Source: Mesodorylaimus sp. YZB2_4 (Eukaryota; Nematoda; Enoplea; Dorylaimida; Dorylaimidae). From it: a stretch of DNA of 64,000 bases. The translations under genes and the position numbers were made by a program. Below are positions 23,051 through 35,940 of this stretch, piece after piece. Position 1 is the first letter of the stretch. Every line of letters starts with the position of its first letter. The stretch spans positions 124,001 to 188,000 of the forward strand of contig JASANH010001018.1 of the NCBI GenBank assembly GCA_030248295.1. Reading direction: 5' to 3'. The notes beneath the pieces are model-generated. The model did no database searches. It was not told the origin of the DNA and was given only the letters and a program-made list of their open reading frames with translations.

Positions 23051-25350
23051 CATTCGTCAGTCGCACGCACGAGTGCTGGTCAGCGATGAACGGGGCTGAA
23101 GATGATTTTTTATCCAGATAAACCAAATTCACCAAACTGGTACCTGAACTCATAATCGACCGCAGAGTCGAATCAAAGCACGAGTGACTCACATCAACTG
23201 GTCTCGTAGCCAGAGGCCAACTTTCATGTCAACAGTTTGGGGACGACATAGCCCTGTCGTAGCAGCCAACGCGGACTGTCTAACTGCAAGGAATTCATTT
23301 GTATTCTTGCTGTACATGCAACAATGTGTGGTGGGCACGTGCCACGGTGCAGGATAGAATCTTGCTATCTCATCACACAAGTACCTTCAAAAATTTGGAT
23401 CGACCCAGGAGCGCTCGACATAGTCAGGATGTCTCAACAGCCGAAATCAGTGACAGCAGTTTTTCTGCTGCCTCGCCAATCCTTTACTACACTATTTCAT
23501 GTACTGTAGGTGCTGTGCGTGGCTGGTGTAAAGGACCAGTCAACACCTCCAAGCTCGCCTACGCTATTCGTACATGAGACTATCTAATTCCGACTTTTCT
23601 GTTCGCCAACATATTTCACGCACAGGACTTGGCTTGGATATCAGAACCCCACGATTTGGATAGTTGGGATCACTTTTTTCAGGGTCGGGATCAAAGCAAC
23701 CCGATCGGGATCAGGATTTCTTGCATTTTTCTGTTTTTTTCTCGATGAGCTTATTTTCCTCACTAAAGTACACTTTTTAGTCGTCCAGGTTTTTTTAAGC
23801 TTTTTCTTAGGCTGATTTTCAATCATTATATATACTGTGAGCTGAAAGTGATCAGTACATTTGCAGTTTCGATACACGTCCAGCAAGGTCAGCCTAGGCT
23901 TAAGAAAAATCAGTGTCGCTATCGTTATAATTGATTTGAACTGATGTTGCTGTGGCCTATTCATCGCTCTGCTTAATCGCAAATATGATTTATCAGAGTG
24001 TACCAGCGTGCCCACATGCCCATATACCTCTGTGCACAATAACAATGCCTGAATGTCGGGATTGGGACCCCGACCTATCCCTACTGTAACGGGTTGGACA
24101 CGGCTGGAATATGGTAACCGCTGAGTGATAAGGCGCCAGTGATGCTCAGGCCAGATGCTCAGGTACAGTCATGCTTGGGTGCACTGCTTGAAACCCTAGT
24201 TCACCCTTGGGATCCATGCTAACGGGTGAGCCTAGAGGTGGGTTGACCCTAGTGCAGCAGGATATGCGCCTGGCCTCTCCTTGGTCCCCAACTGTCTGGG
24301 TCGAGGGTGCGGCCTGTCTGTTTCCTGTTGTTTTGCCCGTGCCAGCGTCTTGTTGTGCTCGTTCGTGTGCGGTTGCCTAGTAAAGCACTTGTGGATTTGG
24401 CTTCTTGTTTTGGGTCGGGCCCAAGCCTACACTACCCCACGATCCCTTTTTATGTGCCGATGGCTGCTCGATGCGACTGATACGCCCCTGTTTGTCTTTA
24501 CAGCGCTGCAGCGGCCACAATATTTGGGTTTGTGTTTTCCTACTATACGTCCAATTTAAAATGAGATATATACCTGGAAATCAATTTTCACTGCGAAGTA
24601 ATAGGCATAAGATTTTGCACTGAATGTACTTGGCTGATAGGCCAGCTGGCATGAAGGCAGGGAAAGTAAAAACTTCTGGTTAAGAACTAGATAATCTTCA
24701 AACCTTTGTATTTATAACATTAAGTACTGCATGTACGTCAAGAATATTTTAAAAAAACCTATTTTATAACCATATTTCAAAGAATTTCTGTATGCTATAC
24801 TTCTACAACAATGAAAAAAATCTAGCTTCTGGAACATTCTGGAGTCAAATCAATTAGAATTGATTGAATTGCGGATTAGTATCTCTCAAAACATGATTGA
24901 GCCTGTTGTGCTCTCAAGTCAAATCAAATCATAAAGCTGGCTCAGAAAACCATAGCCACCATGTCGACGGTGTTTTGAAAACGTGCGCCGATATTCGCGA
25001 CGTTATTACTGCCAGGTGCTTCATCAGGTCCGCAAAGTCTGCTCCTACTTTTCGAAACCGAACACTTTTCTTGAATCGAATCACCACACTGTAAATTTTC
25101 TTCTATGGACCTCGAGTACTAAACAGTGACAAGTCCAACTCGGAGCTTATAAACGGAGGAAAAGCACAGAATTTCAACGCGACTCATCGTCAGACATACA
25201 GTACCTTCGAGTGCATATAATACATAATGCCAAATATACAGTATTGCCGACATCTTTAAAGTGCTTACTTGGCAAAATACAACGGCGTATACAACATACG
25301 GGTATGAACGCATGTAGCGTGCTATGTATGCCTACTCGGCGTACGAGGAC

Positions 25351-25370
25351 GCACACACACACACACACAC
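25351..25370. repeat. (CA)10 microsatellite
   Basis: Ten uninterrupted CA units. Confidence 0.9.
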
Positions 25371-25550
25371 AAAACCACACTGCAGTATACCGAATAGAGA
25401 AACTTGTTTGTTGTATTAGGCTGGAAGGATAGTTCGATGTGATGCGTCAAATAAGCTTGCGATGCGACGTTTCAAACACCTTCTTACAATGTCATTTCGT
25501 CTGAAAAATTCGCATCGCATCGAACTATACTTTAGGCTTTCCTGTTGAGT

Positions 25551-26674
25551 TCACGTAGTCGGAGTCACAACACTGTCTCCTCGCCATCGCTTTCTGAGAA
25601 ACGAAAAAATAGTTTTCCCGAATTTGGGACTGAATGCCAAATAATTGAAAAAGTGGAAACTGTGCGAGTATGCATCAGCTACCGAAATGACGAAAGTATT
25701 CACATAGTTTTGAAAAACATAACCTCTTTGTCGACTCAGATTCTCCTCGTAGGTGCCACCGGGTATGAAAGGGTCAGCGGAATTCCTATAATAGGCAAGG
25801 AAATTGGTCAAGTAGCTCAGGTAGATGGAAATTGTGGTCACAATGAAAGGGACGCCTTCGCACAATTGTAAAATGCACAGGGACTGATTGGTCTTGATGT
25901 GGCTCAAGAGCTCATTCTCAGCAGTGCTCCTCGAACTTCGCGTCTTGCCCACGAGTCTGCGTTTCCTTCTGGACATCCGAACCAGACCAGTGACCACAGT
26001 GGTCGTGAATACCAGCATGAACAGCCCCTCGAAAGCCCTCAACACTCGTTCGGTCAGTGCCATGGCCAGTTGCGGGCTGGTCCCATTATTGTACTTGACC
26101 TGGATATCGTAGTACGTGAAGGGTATGTCGTAAGTCAAGGCGAACAGGCCGATACCCCCGATCACCCCTGCGGCAACCCGTCTGCTATCCAATTTGTTGT
26201 AAAAAATAGGCAGAGAACAGGCAGCAGACCTGTCGAATGCCGTCCATAGAACTAGGATATGCGCGGACTTGGCAGCAGCCCTGGTTATGTAGTTCCATGC
26301 CTCGTAAACGAGTTTGCCACTTCTGCTCACAATCAGGGCATCGACACCCGAACCGAACGACAGAAAGAATCCCATGTATATAAGGTCCAAGATATTTATG
26401 GCCCGATAGTAACAAAAAACCGTGGCTTTGAATTCTTTTAACGAGTAAGATATCAGTGCCACACTCCGATCACGCCAGCCACGAGATATATCTTTCGGTA
26501 GTAAGTACTGAACAGATATGGCCATAAATTCGGCAGTTTGGCAGCTTCGCAAGCTACCTCGGCCAGGTGAGCGGCGGCATCGAAAACACCAGGCGTGTAC
26601 AGTTTGGCAATAAGTAGTTTCGCATCGGGCGATTGAGCACAGATCAGGTCGGTCAGATTGACTGCTTCTTCCAT
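25551..26674 (-). pseudogene. 7TM receptor copy with one frameshift (7TM-B)
   Basis: The copy starts MEEAVNLTDLICAQSPDAKL at 26674 and matches 7TM-A through KIYLVAGVIG, then runs into a stop (GVWH*). The matching frame resumes at once as ALISYSLKEFKATVFCYYRA and stays open to the end (SVVTPTT). Compared with 7TM-A, about a dozen bases are missing at 26450-26465, which removes part of the first helix and shifts the frame. The remaining helices and the FDRSAAC motif are intact. AG|AAATGG precedes the start as in the other copies. It is most likely a recent pseudogene; an assembly or sequencing error, or use of the downstream frame alone, is possible. Confidence 0.7.
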
Positions 26675-27478
26675 TTCTGAAAGTCCAAAAGTTTAGGGGT
26701 GTTTCTGGGTCGATTGGTTCAGGGGCACCGACTTCCTCTGTCGACAGCACTGAACTATGCAATAGTAGCAAACGGTCGCACTGTGCGAAATAGAGTTGAT
26801 TGGCCCCTTCTCTTTCCCGTCCAGCTGGAGTGCAGAAGACGAAAGGGACGTGCAGGTCGAGTGGAATTGAATTTGAGACTAGACGGAATACGAGGTTCGT
26901 TTCGAAGGTAAGAACAAATGGAATAATCATCCTTTTCATGAGCAGGTTGCTTATGATTAGTTTTCCGACACCTCGAGCTCGATTTCCATGCCGATATCAA
27001 ATTAAATCCCTTTTGTCCATGACCTTTGAGGAGGGGTCCAAGGAGGCAGGATGAAGAAATTCTACTAAAGCAAGGTACATGGACGCAAAGCAAAATAAGC
27101 GTAGGTGCTTAATCGGAAGTATCTAATTAATGTTGACAGTTCAAAAAGGTCAAATGGCAGGTGAATTTCGACGGCAAGAAAACAATGATGACTCCTTCGA
27201 ATTAGTCGGCCAAATGTTGAGATCGAAGGCTGACGGTGCTGCCCTACCTCTGCTAAAATGCGGGTGACTAGGAGTGGGATGCTTTATTTTGCAGCTATGG
27301 AAGCAGCATAAATCACCAGCCTGTTAAAACAAGGTGATCTAAAATCGAAACCATAATTAAGGCACTACGAAAATTGTTAATAGGGTCATTAACACATTTT
27401 GAGTGTCTTTAATTTTAAGTCGCAGCCTTCGCAAGGCACCAGCAGATCTCTCAGAAGCCCGCACCCCGCCAGGCCCCA

Positions 27479-29383
27479 GGGCCCCGTTGCATAAAAGCCA
27501 GGACAAGTTAACTCATTCAGGACGACTATATACCTTGTGTGTATTCGCCTAAGACAACTTCTAGTACGAGTGCAACTCCTCAGGCCAACTCCCTGAGTCT
27601 TCCTAAATCCTTCCCCAGAACCAGAACTAACGTGGCGGGATGGCAGTCAATATTTTTGATGTGGTCGGAGAAGGTTGGTTTAGAATGCGTTCTAAGCGCC
27701 CTTCGAAAATTGCCAGCGTGGCGCTTGAGGAGAAAGAGAATTATATGACTCTCAAAAGATCTCATTATCTCTCGGCTGATCAAGGAGCGGAAAGAAGCCG
27801 AAATTCAGACAATTTTCTATCGCTGCAGGCTTCACATTCAAGATCGAAGAACAAGCCTGAGTGAAAATCATGAAAGAATGCAAGAGTAGTTACGGTTTCG
27901 ATGCTGGTGAGTTTGCAGTTTTGTTATATAAAGGCGGTGACCATGTGGTTGCTCAGAATGGGCCGATCAACTGAGCTCGCCCTTGAAATACACCCTCCCA
28001 TTTTCCTTCCCGGGTAAAGGCCACAACGCAAACTGAAGTTCTCTGACTAATAGGGGTAGACTATGCGGGTTGTGGGTTAGGGTGAACGACCAAGAAACGC
28101 GACCAGTACGCTCGATCGGGATCCCAAGCATGCTTGTAACAACTGGAAGAAATGGTCTTGCAAGTTTTGGCTAAAGGAGCAGTGGGACAGCAACCGTGAC
28201 GCAGGAATATTGAGGTGCAGGGAAGGTCAGGTTGCATGGACAATATCTCGATGCTCCATGCATACAGTTGTTGTTTTTACAGACGAGCTATATTGTCGCG
28301 TGTATTGTCGCCGATGATGCTCTCCTCATCGCCAGTCCAGTCGTTAGCGCACATTCGATCTCCCACGTCTCGATAATAAGCCTAGCTTCCGCTTACCAGT
28401 CGCCTTGGCAACATTAATAATGGGAGAACAAAGCAAGAGATTCAAGTGATATTTGATTTAGCAAGCGGATGCGAAATGAGTGATGAGTGTCATGTCTGAA
28501 TTCAAAGTGTGTATTGTGAATATAATAAGCTAAAGCATAACAAAGAATTTCATATAGACGACACGACTGACTGCAAGTCAAAACCTAGCTATAGTTGGTG
28601 ACGCTGATTGTGAATTAAGTCAACGTTCAGGCGCACGCGTTTGCTTTCTCATACTGGGCCATCGACCAGTTTTGCGCGCCATTGCTCACGAACACGCCCC
28701 CCCCCCCGAATCGATGGATCGAACGAGGCAATGTGGACTTGGACGCACAATACATACGCATCGTTTGCTGCTCGAAAATATTCGCCTGTAGCCAGGTTCC
28801 GAAGTTACGATCTTCTTGTTGTTCCGCTAAACCCACAGCGAAATTCCTCCCTGTTTCATGCTGGATATAGGGGCCAATCGATTAGTGATAATATCCGTGT
28901 GAGCATCAGTCAAACGAGCTCGACGCTGACTGCTGTGATGGCGGATTGAAATCGTTTGAAGTCGCCAAAATATCAAACACTCGATACGTAGCAAAATGCT
29001 AATGAATCGAGTACCAATTAGTGAGCGTGGAGAGAACAACAGACAACTGACAACAAGACAGGAAGATTACTGTAGGCACCTGATTTATTGGTTGACTTGT
29101 GCCATCAGCACCAGTTCCTATTCGCTTGAGCGGCAAGATCAAACTTGACCTAATCAGTTGTCCTAAAAATACATAGGCGCTAAAGCACCGCGACCTCGCT
29201 TGAATTTTTCCCCGTCTTTATCCGGTTGTAGGACAACTTTTCGTTTTCGCGCCGGCTCCTACGGTACCCGTGTTATACGCAGTTATATGCTACAACACGC
29301 GAAAACTAGTTGTCCTGAACAGAGTCGTCCTAAAAGTTGACCTAAATGAGTTGACTTGTCCTGGCTTTTATGCAACGGGCCCC
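27479..29383. mobile_element. Pair of inverted MITE-like termini
   Basis: GGGCCCCGTTGCATAAAAGC at 27479 recurs inverted at 29383 (reverse complement GGGGCCCGTTGCATAAAAGC), and the match continues as CAGGACAAGT(T/C)AACTCATT. The two ends could bound one 1.9 kb element or be separate short copies in opposite orientation. A related block (GGTTGACTTGTGCC, GACCTAATCAGTTGTCCTAA) at 29090-29170 favours a short MITE near the right end. No transposase frame was found between them. Confidence 0.5.
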
Positions 29384-29557
29384 AGACTTAGGTCCAGCCC
29401 CAGGAAGCTAACTTTCAAGTTTACTAGCTAACTGACCTACTGATCGCCCACTGTACTGCTAGATTTTTAATCCTTGAGTATGATAAGAAGGCTCGTCCAA
29501 ATTATATACAAAACGAAACTTTTCTTTTAACTTTCGAGTCGGGGATCCTGGGGTTAA

Positions 29558-29575
29558 CCCCCCCCCCCCCCCCCC
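29558..29575. repeat. Poly-C tract (18 bases)
   Basis: An uninterrupted run of 18 C, the longest of several G/C homopolymers in the window. Confidence 0.9.
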
Positions 29576-31506
29576 ATTTGGGTAATGCTTTATAGCTATT
29601 CCAGAAGTACTGGAACATGCAGTAGAATACCTCTTTTCCCTGTCTTAATAAGAAATGTTGAAGATAATTTAGACGAGCATGAATCAAGAGAACGATTGTT
29701 CAGTATGCCCTATTTGAGCGATACAAGAAAAGAACAATGGCATTGATGAGGGGCTGACGTGAGCGGAAGAACAACAGGTGATGATCGTATGTTCCAGGCC
29801 AGCGAACTTACGCTAAACTTTTTATATTTTTCCACAAATCGATTCGGGTATATACATTCTTTCGAAAGGATCTTTTTGACATTTCGCAAAAGAATAGCGC
29901 CTGCGTGTTCCATTCCCTCCGTCAATAGTAAACTTGCACTATGCTGAAGATCATTAGCCCTAATTGTAAGTCGTTGGAGCAGCTGCTTTAGGGTTCTAGG
30001 TATGAAAAGGAGGCGGTAAACAAAATGTGAAGCGGTGTGAGTTACCTTGCCAAGTGGTGTTGAGCCTTTCGATTTCTCGTTTGTTTTTTTAAATTCATAA
30101 AATTTTTAACCAAAAATTACAAAGTGTAAAAACAGAAAGTTTCTGTTGCAGCTTGCGACAGGGGCCTGACGGCTTGCACGGAGGAAGTGCGAATCATACA
30201 GTGGTGGACAAAATAAATCACACACCTGAGAGAAAGGGAGGTTACTGCGGTTTTTGTCCTTTATTTACCCAGCGCTTGAAGCATGTAATCTTGAAAGTAG
30301 CATTTTCTAGAAGTATTTTTAATGCTGAACAGCATGCGAAAAAGAAATTTTCTTAAAGCTCAATGATTCGATTGACCAGTCCGTTTTTTAACAGTTACTC
30401 GCAAAATGTCTGGGTCAAAAATAATCACGGTTACACTTTCACACGAAAACTCCGTCACTGTACTTTAGCTAGACTAGAATGGCGTGGGAGCTTGGCAGCA
30501 GATGAGGGCCAGCACTTGTAAAAATTCCGCAATATCAACGAATAAAATCGATATCCCGGTCGATTGGTCGATCAGTCGATAAATCCTAGTTCTGCCATCG
30601 TCAGCTCAGGTAAGAGATAAACTGTTTCGCACTCTTTGCTAACGCTCTCGAAACTCTATGAACAATCCGATTTACTGAGATAAAAAATTGCAAAACGGAA
30701 AATTATTCGCATCGAAAAAAGTTCGCGGTTTTCGCGGTTGCGATTCACCCGCGAAATTTTTCCGTCGCGAAACATCCAGTACTTTTACAAATTTCCATGA
30801 AAAGCAAAAGCTGATGGAGCCTGGGCATTATTTCACATACAGTAATGCCCACTATGGCCTTGTTTCTATCAAATGCTCGATCTGCGGTGACAAGCGAGGC
30901 ACGCAAATAATAGTGGGGATCTTGGAGATGCAGTAATGGCTTGTAATTTAGTGAAAGATCAGTTTGCAGGAAGATGAGGAAAGCTTCATGGTAGGCACCG
31001 TTTTTAAGTAAGGACACATAAAGATTAGGTCGCAGAGCATTTTGGCGCAAGGAACTCTGACTGACCGCAGCAAAAAGGGTGATTTACGATACAGAGTCGT
31101 TGCACATGGCGAAGCTCACGATCAGTGATGCATATGAGGCTTCAGTCTAAATATTGAAACTGATATGTCTGTTTAGTACCTGGCGGGTAGCAGTGATAAG
31201 ATTTAGGTGCACCAGACAGCAGTGCTTTTATTGAAAGGGTAATGTTTGAAATGTTTTCCTCGCTTGTGCTTTTCAAGGCGCCAGCCAGATGAGGGACCCA
31301 TGCACCCCCGGGCTCTTGCACCGAGGCCGCTTGCGCTCAGAGTCAGATATCCTGCGCCTAGGAGTCTGTCCCCGAACCTATGAGACCGCGAAAATGCCGG
31401 ATTTCAAGGATCCGCGAAATATTTCCGACGCGAACTTACTTTGTTTTACAACAGCTTCTAACTTTTCCCCAACATCTTCTAAAAGCTGTTTGATGCATGG
31501 TGGCTT

Positions 31507-31870
31507 AAAGTGGCCACGAGGAGCCGCAGTGGCTCGTTGGTTAGGCGTTGCTCCCATATTGGGCCAGCATCCCTGATCGAAGGGGGCCGCAGTTCTGTTC
31601 CGACTGGAGACGGCAGTCGTAAGCCCGTTCTCAGAGTGGGAATCCGTCTTCGACGGCAGTTTAGCAAGCCTTTCGCTGGCCTTGCACACCTGGCTATGGG
31701 CGACTCACCCGGTACCGTCATGTGGCGAATGCCCAACGAGTAGAGAATCAGGAAACTGGCTCCCGAACACCAGTCGGGAAGGTCCCTCGCTTCTCGTCCA
31801 GTATCATCCTGGGACGCTGGTGCTGGCACAAAATGCCCTCGCGTAGAGGTGCTCCTAGCGAAGACACATG
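31507..31870 (+). mobile_element. tRNA-derived SINE-like element (family R3), second copy
   Basis: The head reads GCCGCAGTGGCTCGTTGGTTAG, an A-box-like sequence. The body shares GGCGACTCACCCGGTACCGT and the end CGCGTAGAGGTGCTCC with the opposite-strand copy at 20620-20990. The B-box is degraded. No coding capacity. Confidence 0.55.
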
Positions 31871-31874
31871 TATA

Positions 31875-32050
31875 GTAGGTGTGTTTGGCCTGTGGAAAAG
31901 GTTGTGTACCCGGCTGCCTCCCTGGCCGCCTTGTACATGGAGCGGTATGTGGCTGCCTTGACTGGCCGCCGCATACAGCGTATCAGTTGCCTTTGATAGC
32001 CGCTCGATACGCTTCTCCAGGCGAGGCTGAAACCCGTCAGGTTGATGTCT
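31875..32050 (+). repeat. Copy of interspersed repeat family R2
   Basis: TAGGTGTGTTTGGCCTGTGG, then AAAAGGTTGTGTACCCGGCTGCC and CCTTGACTGGCCGCC match the minus-strand copy at 22930-23050. It directly follows the R3 element. Confidence 0.55.
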
Positions 32051-34553
32051 CAGGCACCTGAAACTGTATATCGACTAGGTGACCTCTGGAGGGTTTTTGA
32101 TTCCATCCGCTCCCCGCGGTATCTTCTCCAATTTGGAGCTATGCCGCCTATTACACACACAGAGTGAAGCTTCCGTGAGAGCTGGTCACCTCACGGCCTC
32201 GCTTATCATATCATGACTGCTGGCAAAACGGTTGGAGGAAGTTCCGTAGATAAATGAGGCGGCACGGGGCCCAACCAACAAAAATTTTATAAAAAAATAT
32301 GTGGCCATGACCTGCTTCTTCTTTCACTAGTGAAGCAGTGGGTGAGTGGTTCCTCACTTCAGAGTACGACAAATCCTGTAATGCCGTCAGTTTCGAAATT
32401 AAATATCGATCAAAGCTGTATAAAAGATAAAGGTCATTGTATCTAATGGATTTAAGCGGCCACGAAAAATCCTACAGTATCTAATTTTATGGATCTCTGT
32501 GAAAAATCCCTTCTTGTTCTGGTGGATTCTGATGGATTAATATGACTAATTGACAATCTTCATGCAGTTCATCTAACATCTGTTGCAACATTATCACAAA
32601 AAATATACGACCAAAAACAAGTAAATATTGTGCGTCTCAACGTGCCAATCATGCCGACAGGTCAGACACCCATAGTTAGCATCCTGCCTAAGTTGCTAAC
32701 TTCTAGACTTGCTGGAAGACTAACTCACAGTCAGAAGTCTAACAGGGCTAGGCACTTGGTGGAAGCGGGCTGTCTAACTTTCCTTGTCTAACTAGTCATC
32801 TTGGTGAATCCTGGTGCTCGTGTACGAGTGTAGCCTGCACCTCTCCGTGCAAGTTGTTCCTTACCCCTCATCCGCACGGCACGTGAGTTTCCAGCACGAG
32901 AATCACTTCCTCGTGTTCAGCCCTCGCTGGCACGGGATCAGACTAAACAAACTGGTTGTCTCATGACCAGTTCTACTGTACGTAGGTATGCTTGCCTGCC
33001 CCTATCGGCCCCTGAGATACTCAGCGCCCTCGCTTATTCGAATACCTGCTCGTGTATTCTTGCACGATCACACCGTCGTGGAGGTGTCCGCTAGTCGGCA
33101 TAGTGCATGCCATATACTCGTAGTATGGTCTTGTAACATGCAATGCACTAAAGTGAGTTCACAAGACGCTTCCAAGCTGCAGAAAACTCGAATTCTAGTG
33201 TCATCCTCCAATTGTTCTATGGGGGGATACTAATCCATACAGTATAATGATATGGACACCCTATGGCCGAGAGTATAAGTCTCCACCGCGCCCTTGATGC
33301 TGGGTTCCGTGTTCACCGTGGCTGTGGTACTGATCAAGTCTATGATCGTTGTGACTCCATATTCATTCCGTCATTGCCACTGCCCCATGCCTGATGCCAG
33401 TTGCGCGCTCCAAATCCTCTGTGTGTTGCCGCATGGTGCTTACAGATTCCTGGCAAAGACTGTATACTCATTTTTACTACCATCATTTTGCAGAATTGGC
33501 TACAGTTGACTGGCATTGGGCCTGAATAGACTGCAATACATAGTCGGTCAGCCAAAGTGTGTCGTTCGGTGGACAGTGGCGTGAAGGAATGTTTTGCAAA
33601 ACACCAACCAAACAGGCAGGCACATGCGTTCTAATGGCCAAGAATACGATCTGCTGGAAAGACGAAACGTCTCGAACATTGGGACATAAGAAGAAAAACC
33701 ACGAGCAATAAGATTGCAGAAACAGATAACGTTACTTTGCGATTATGTAGGTGCAAAGCGAGCAATAACGAGCGTGGAGAGCTTTCTTCTAGTATGCCAA
33801 CCTGTTCGTCGGCATGTCCTTCGCCGTTCAAATAGTCTTAATTAAACTGCGAAAAGTCGAGTGAACGGCATTGTAAAGTTTTGGGTAGTAACACAATGGC
33901 GCGAAAGCTTCATTCCAGCCGTCATCTCTTATCCATGGCGCTAATAGGCAGGTTCTTAATCAGGTAGGCCCATACGTCTTCCCTTTCCTGATCATGCGGT
34001 CCATCTACGTACTTGCCTCACGTGATGTGACGTAAAAGGGCAAGCGGGCCTCGTTGCTAGTATGTCCTCAACACAACTAGAAGGAACTTAATCGGCCGAA
34101 GGGCTAGTGGCCATCTTAGTGTTTCCCTATAAGTGCATTAGACTAGTCTGTAGAAATTGAATAAACTGTCGCTCCAAAGGCAAAACTTGAGGCATTGAAT
34201 TCAAATTGGACTTTCCGTTGTATTCTGGTCATACCTATATAGCGCACCCTGTTTGGCCCAGCTGATTACGAGGTTCCCCTCGAAGGCGCGAATCGACGGA
34301 CCATACTGATTGTGAGAGGACCATCAGCATAAGTGGATCGGGAGTATCTTACGGTCTCTCATGATTTCATTGTGATTGCACATTCAATTTATCTCCCTTT
34401 ACTGCCCCGTTTTTTATTGTCCTCGCCATGTTGCAATTACATTTGTCCATCAATACATTCCTTGTAAGTCTATAATTCGCTATGACAAATGTTGACATTT
34501 GAAGTGACATTTTGCTGTTGTTTTCTTACCGAGACCTTTCATCCCTCGGCATA

Positions 34554-35537
34554 ATGAATGAACCAAACAGCACGCTCGTCCAGACCAGTGCCGATGTGTC
34601 GCAGCACCTTTTGAAGATAACATTGGTTCCCAATGCACTGGGCATTCCAGCCGCGGGCCTCTCGCTTGTGCTCAATTTCCTCACGATCGCCATCATCGCT
34701 TGGTCCAAGCAGTTGCGTACAAAGTGCTTCGCACTCCTCGGAGCCAATGCCTTCGCTAATCTCCTCAACGGAGCTGGCTACTTGATCATTGATTCATTGC
34801 GGGTCCATCGCTACATAGATGCTCGTGGCGAGGTGAAGAGCACGTGGAGCTGTTTCGGCGACATTGCCCTGGTCGTATTTGCTCAAACGTTTTCAATTGG
34901 GATGAATACAGCTTTGGTGATTGAACGACTTCTGGCCACGTTTTGTTCTGTCAAATATAAGCAATGGTCGTATTGCCGTGTGACCATTCCCTTGATTCTT
35001 CTGGCACTCATCTTCGCGCTGGCCCAGGTGGCATTGCACTTGTATGAGTCGTGGGAGAAGAGAAATGAAGTTTTACTAAGCTGTGGTGTCGATGACACAT
35101 TACGACCAACTGGTCTGGCCACCCTGAGTGCAGTGCAGATCGCAACATTGTCGATAGTCATCCTACTGCACGGCGTCTTGGCTTACGGGGTATGGCGGCA
35201 AAAAAAGAAATTTCAGACGATGGCTGCCAATCAGACGAGCGAAAGTATTCGAAGGGAAATGGCTAAGCTGGAAGCCGATATGAAGTTTGTCAAAGCTATC
35301 AGTGCAATTGTCATAACGCATATTTTAATTATTTGCGCCCGGTTCGTGGTCCTGCTTACGAAAATGTGGGCCGACGATAGTAGCCGGGTTTTGGCAAATC
35401 GAGTCGGTGGGTTGGTAGTTGTGCTCACATCGACTATCGATTTCTTTTTGCTAGTATTTATGAGCAGTAAATTTCGTTACGCCACTAAGAAGATATTCCA
35501 TGTGAAAACAGTCAATGTTGCACCATTTGGAGGCTGA
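34554..35537 (+). CDS. Chemoreceptor-like seven-transmembrane protein (SRA/SRAB-like)
   Basis: A single-exon frame. The ATG at 34554 (MNEPNSTLVQT) gives 327 residues with an N-glycosylation site (NST) outside the first helix; an in-frame ATG 14 codons upstream is less likely. Seven hydrophobic segments are visible, starting IPAAGLSLVLNFLTIAIIAW and ending GLVVVLTSTIDFFLLVFM. The third helix ends NTALVIERLLATF, the 'ER.xAT' motif typical of nematode SRA/SRAB-type serpentine chemoreceptors in place of DRY. A charged loop (KKKFQTMAANQTSESIRREM) precedes helix 6. It is unrelated in sequence to the 7TM-A/B/C family around it. The ligand is unknown; a sensory role is inferred from the family. Confidence 0.75.
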   Translation: MNEPNSTLVQTSADVSQHLLKITLVPNALGIPAAGLSLVLNFLTIAIIAWSKQLRTKCFALLGANAFANLLNGAGYLIIDSLRVHRYIDARGEVKSTWSCFGDIALVVFAQTFSIGMNTALVIERLLATFCSVKYKQWSYCRVTIPLILLALIFALAQVALHLYESWEKRNEVLLSCGVDDTLRPTGLATLSAVQIATLSIVILLHGVLAYGVWRQKKKFQTMAANQTSESIRREMAKLEADMKFVKAISAIVITHILIICARFVVLLTKMWADDSSRVLANRVGGLVVVLTSTIDFFLLVFMSSKFRYATKKIFHVKTVNVAPFGG

Positions 35538-35940
35538 TAATATTTGGAGAACATTTGGGCTACGCCGCCCCTCGAAGGCATGTTTTAATCGAATCCAGCC
35601 GTCTGAATGTCAGACTTCAGTGATCATATCAGCCCTGCCAGGTCTGGGAACGCCTATTTTCGCCATATAACGGGCCACATGATCAGATTCGTTCCCCTCC
35701 ATAATCCCCCATGGTATTTTTTTAGCGGCGAAATGCTTTATTATTGTTTGATGTTTTTCTGTTATTGTGTATTGGTACTTGAAGTGCAGTGCTCTGGTAG
35801 ACGCACATCGATACTGTCACTGTCACTGTTTATTCCTCACGTACACGCTTCAGCGCACTAAGATCGTGGGACACACAGGAAATATAGCATAAGCAGCTCA
35901 GTCAAAGAACACACTACAAAGCGGCACTCGAAAGACCCTG
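35538..35940. other. 3' flank of receptor gene
   Basis: No gene seen. Confidence 0.4.

Larger units (their letters stand above)
19611..25550. other. Gene-free, repeat-rich interval between two receptor copies
   Basis: No host gene is supported over almost 6 kb. The interval holds a SINE-like element, two long hairpins, an inverted pair of a coding-like segment, copies of two interspersed repeat families and a CA microsatellite (all listed separately). The remaining sequence, including 23100-25300, shows only short frames. Confidence 0.45.
26675..34553. other. Gene-free, repeat-rich interval
   Basis: Nearly 8 kb without a supported gene. It contains MITE-like termini (27479 and 29383), poly-C tracts (28697-28707 and 29558-29575), a SINE-like element (31507-31870) and a repeat R2 copy (31875-32050). 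The intervening frames are short and show no family resemblance. Confidence 0.45.

Noticed and set aside
23641-24045. 134-codon minus frame rich in Lys/Arg
   Set aside because: No domain, signal or splice support; the sequence lies in repeat-rich DNA and looks like a chance frame.
25321-25380. CRISPR-like or tandem array
   Set aside because: It is a simple CA microsatellite; no spaced direct repeats occur anywhere in the window.
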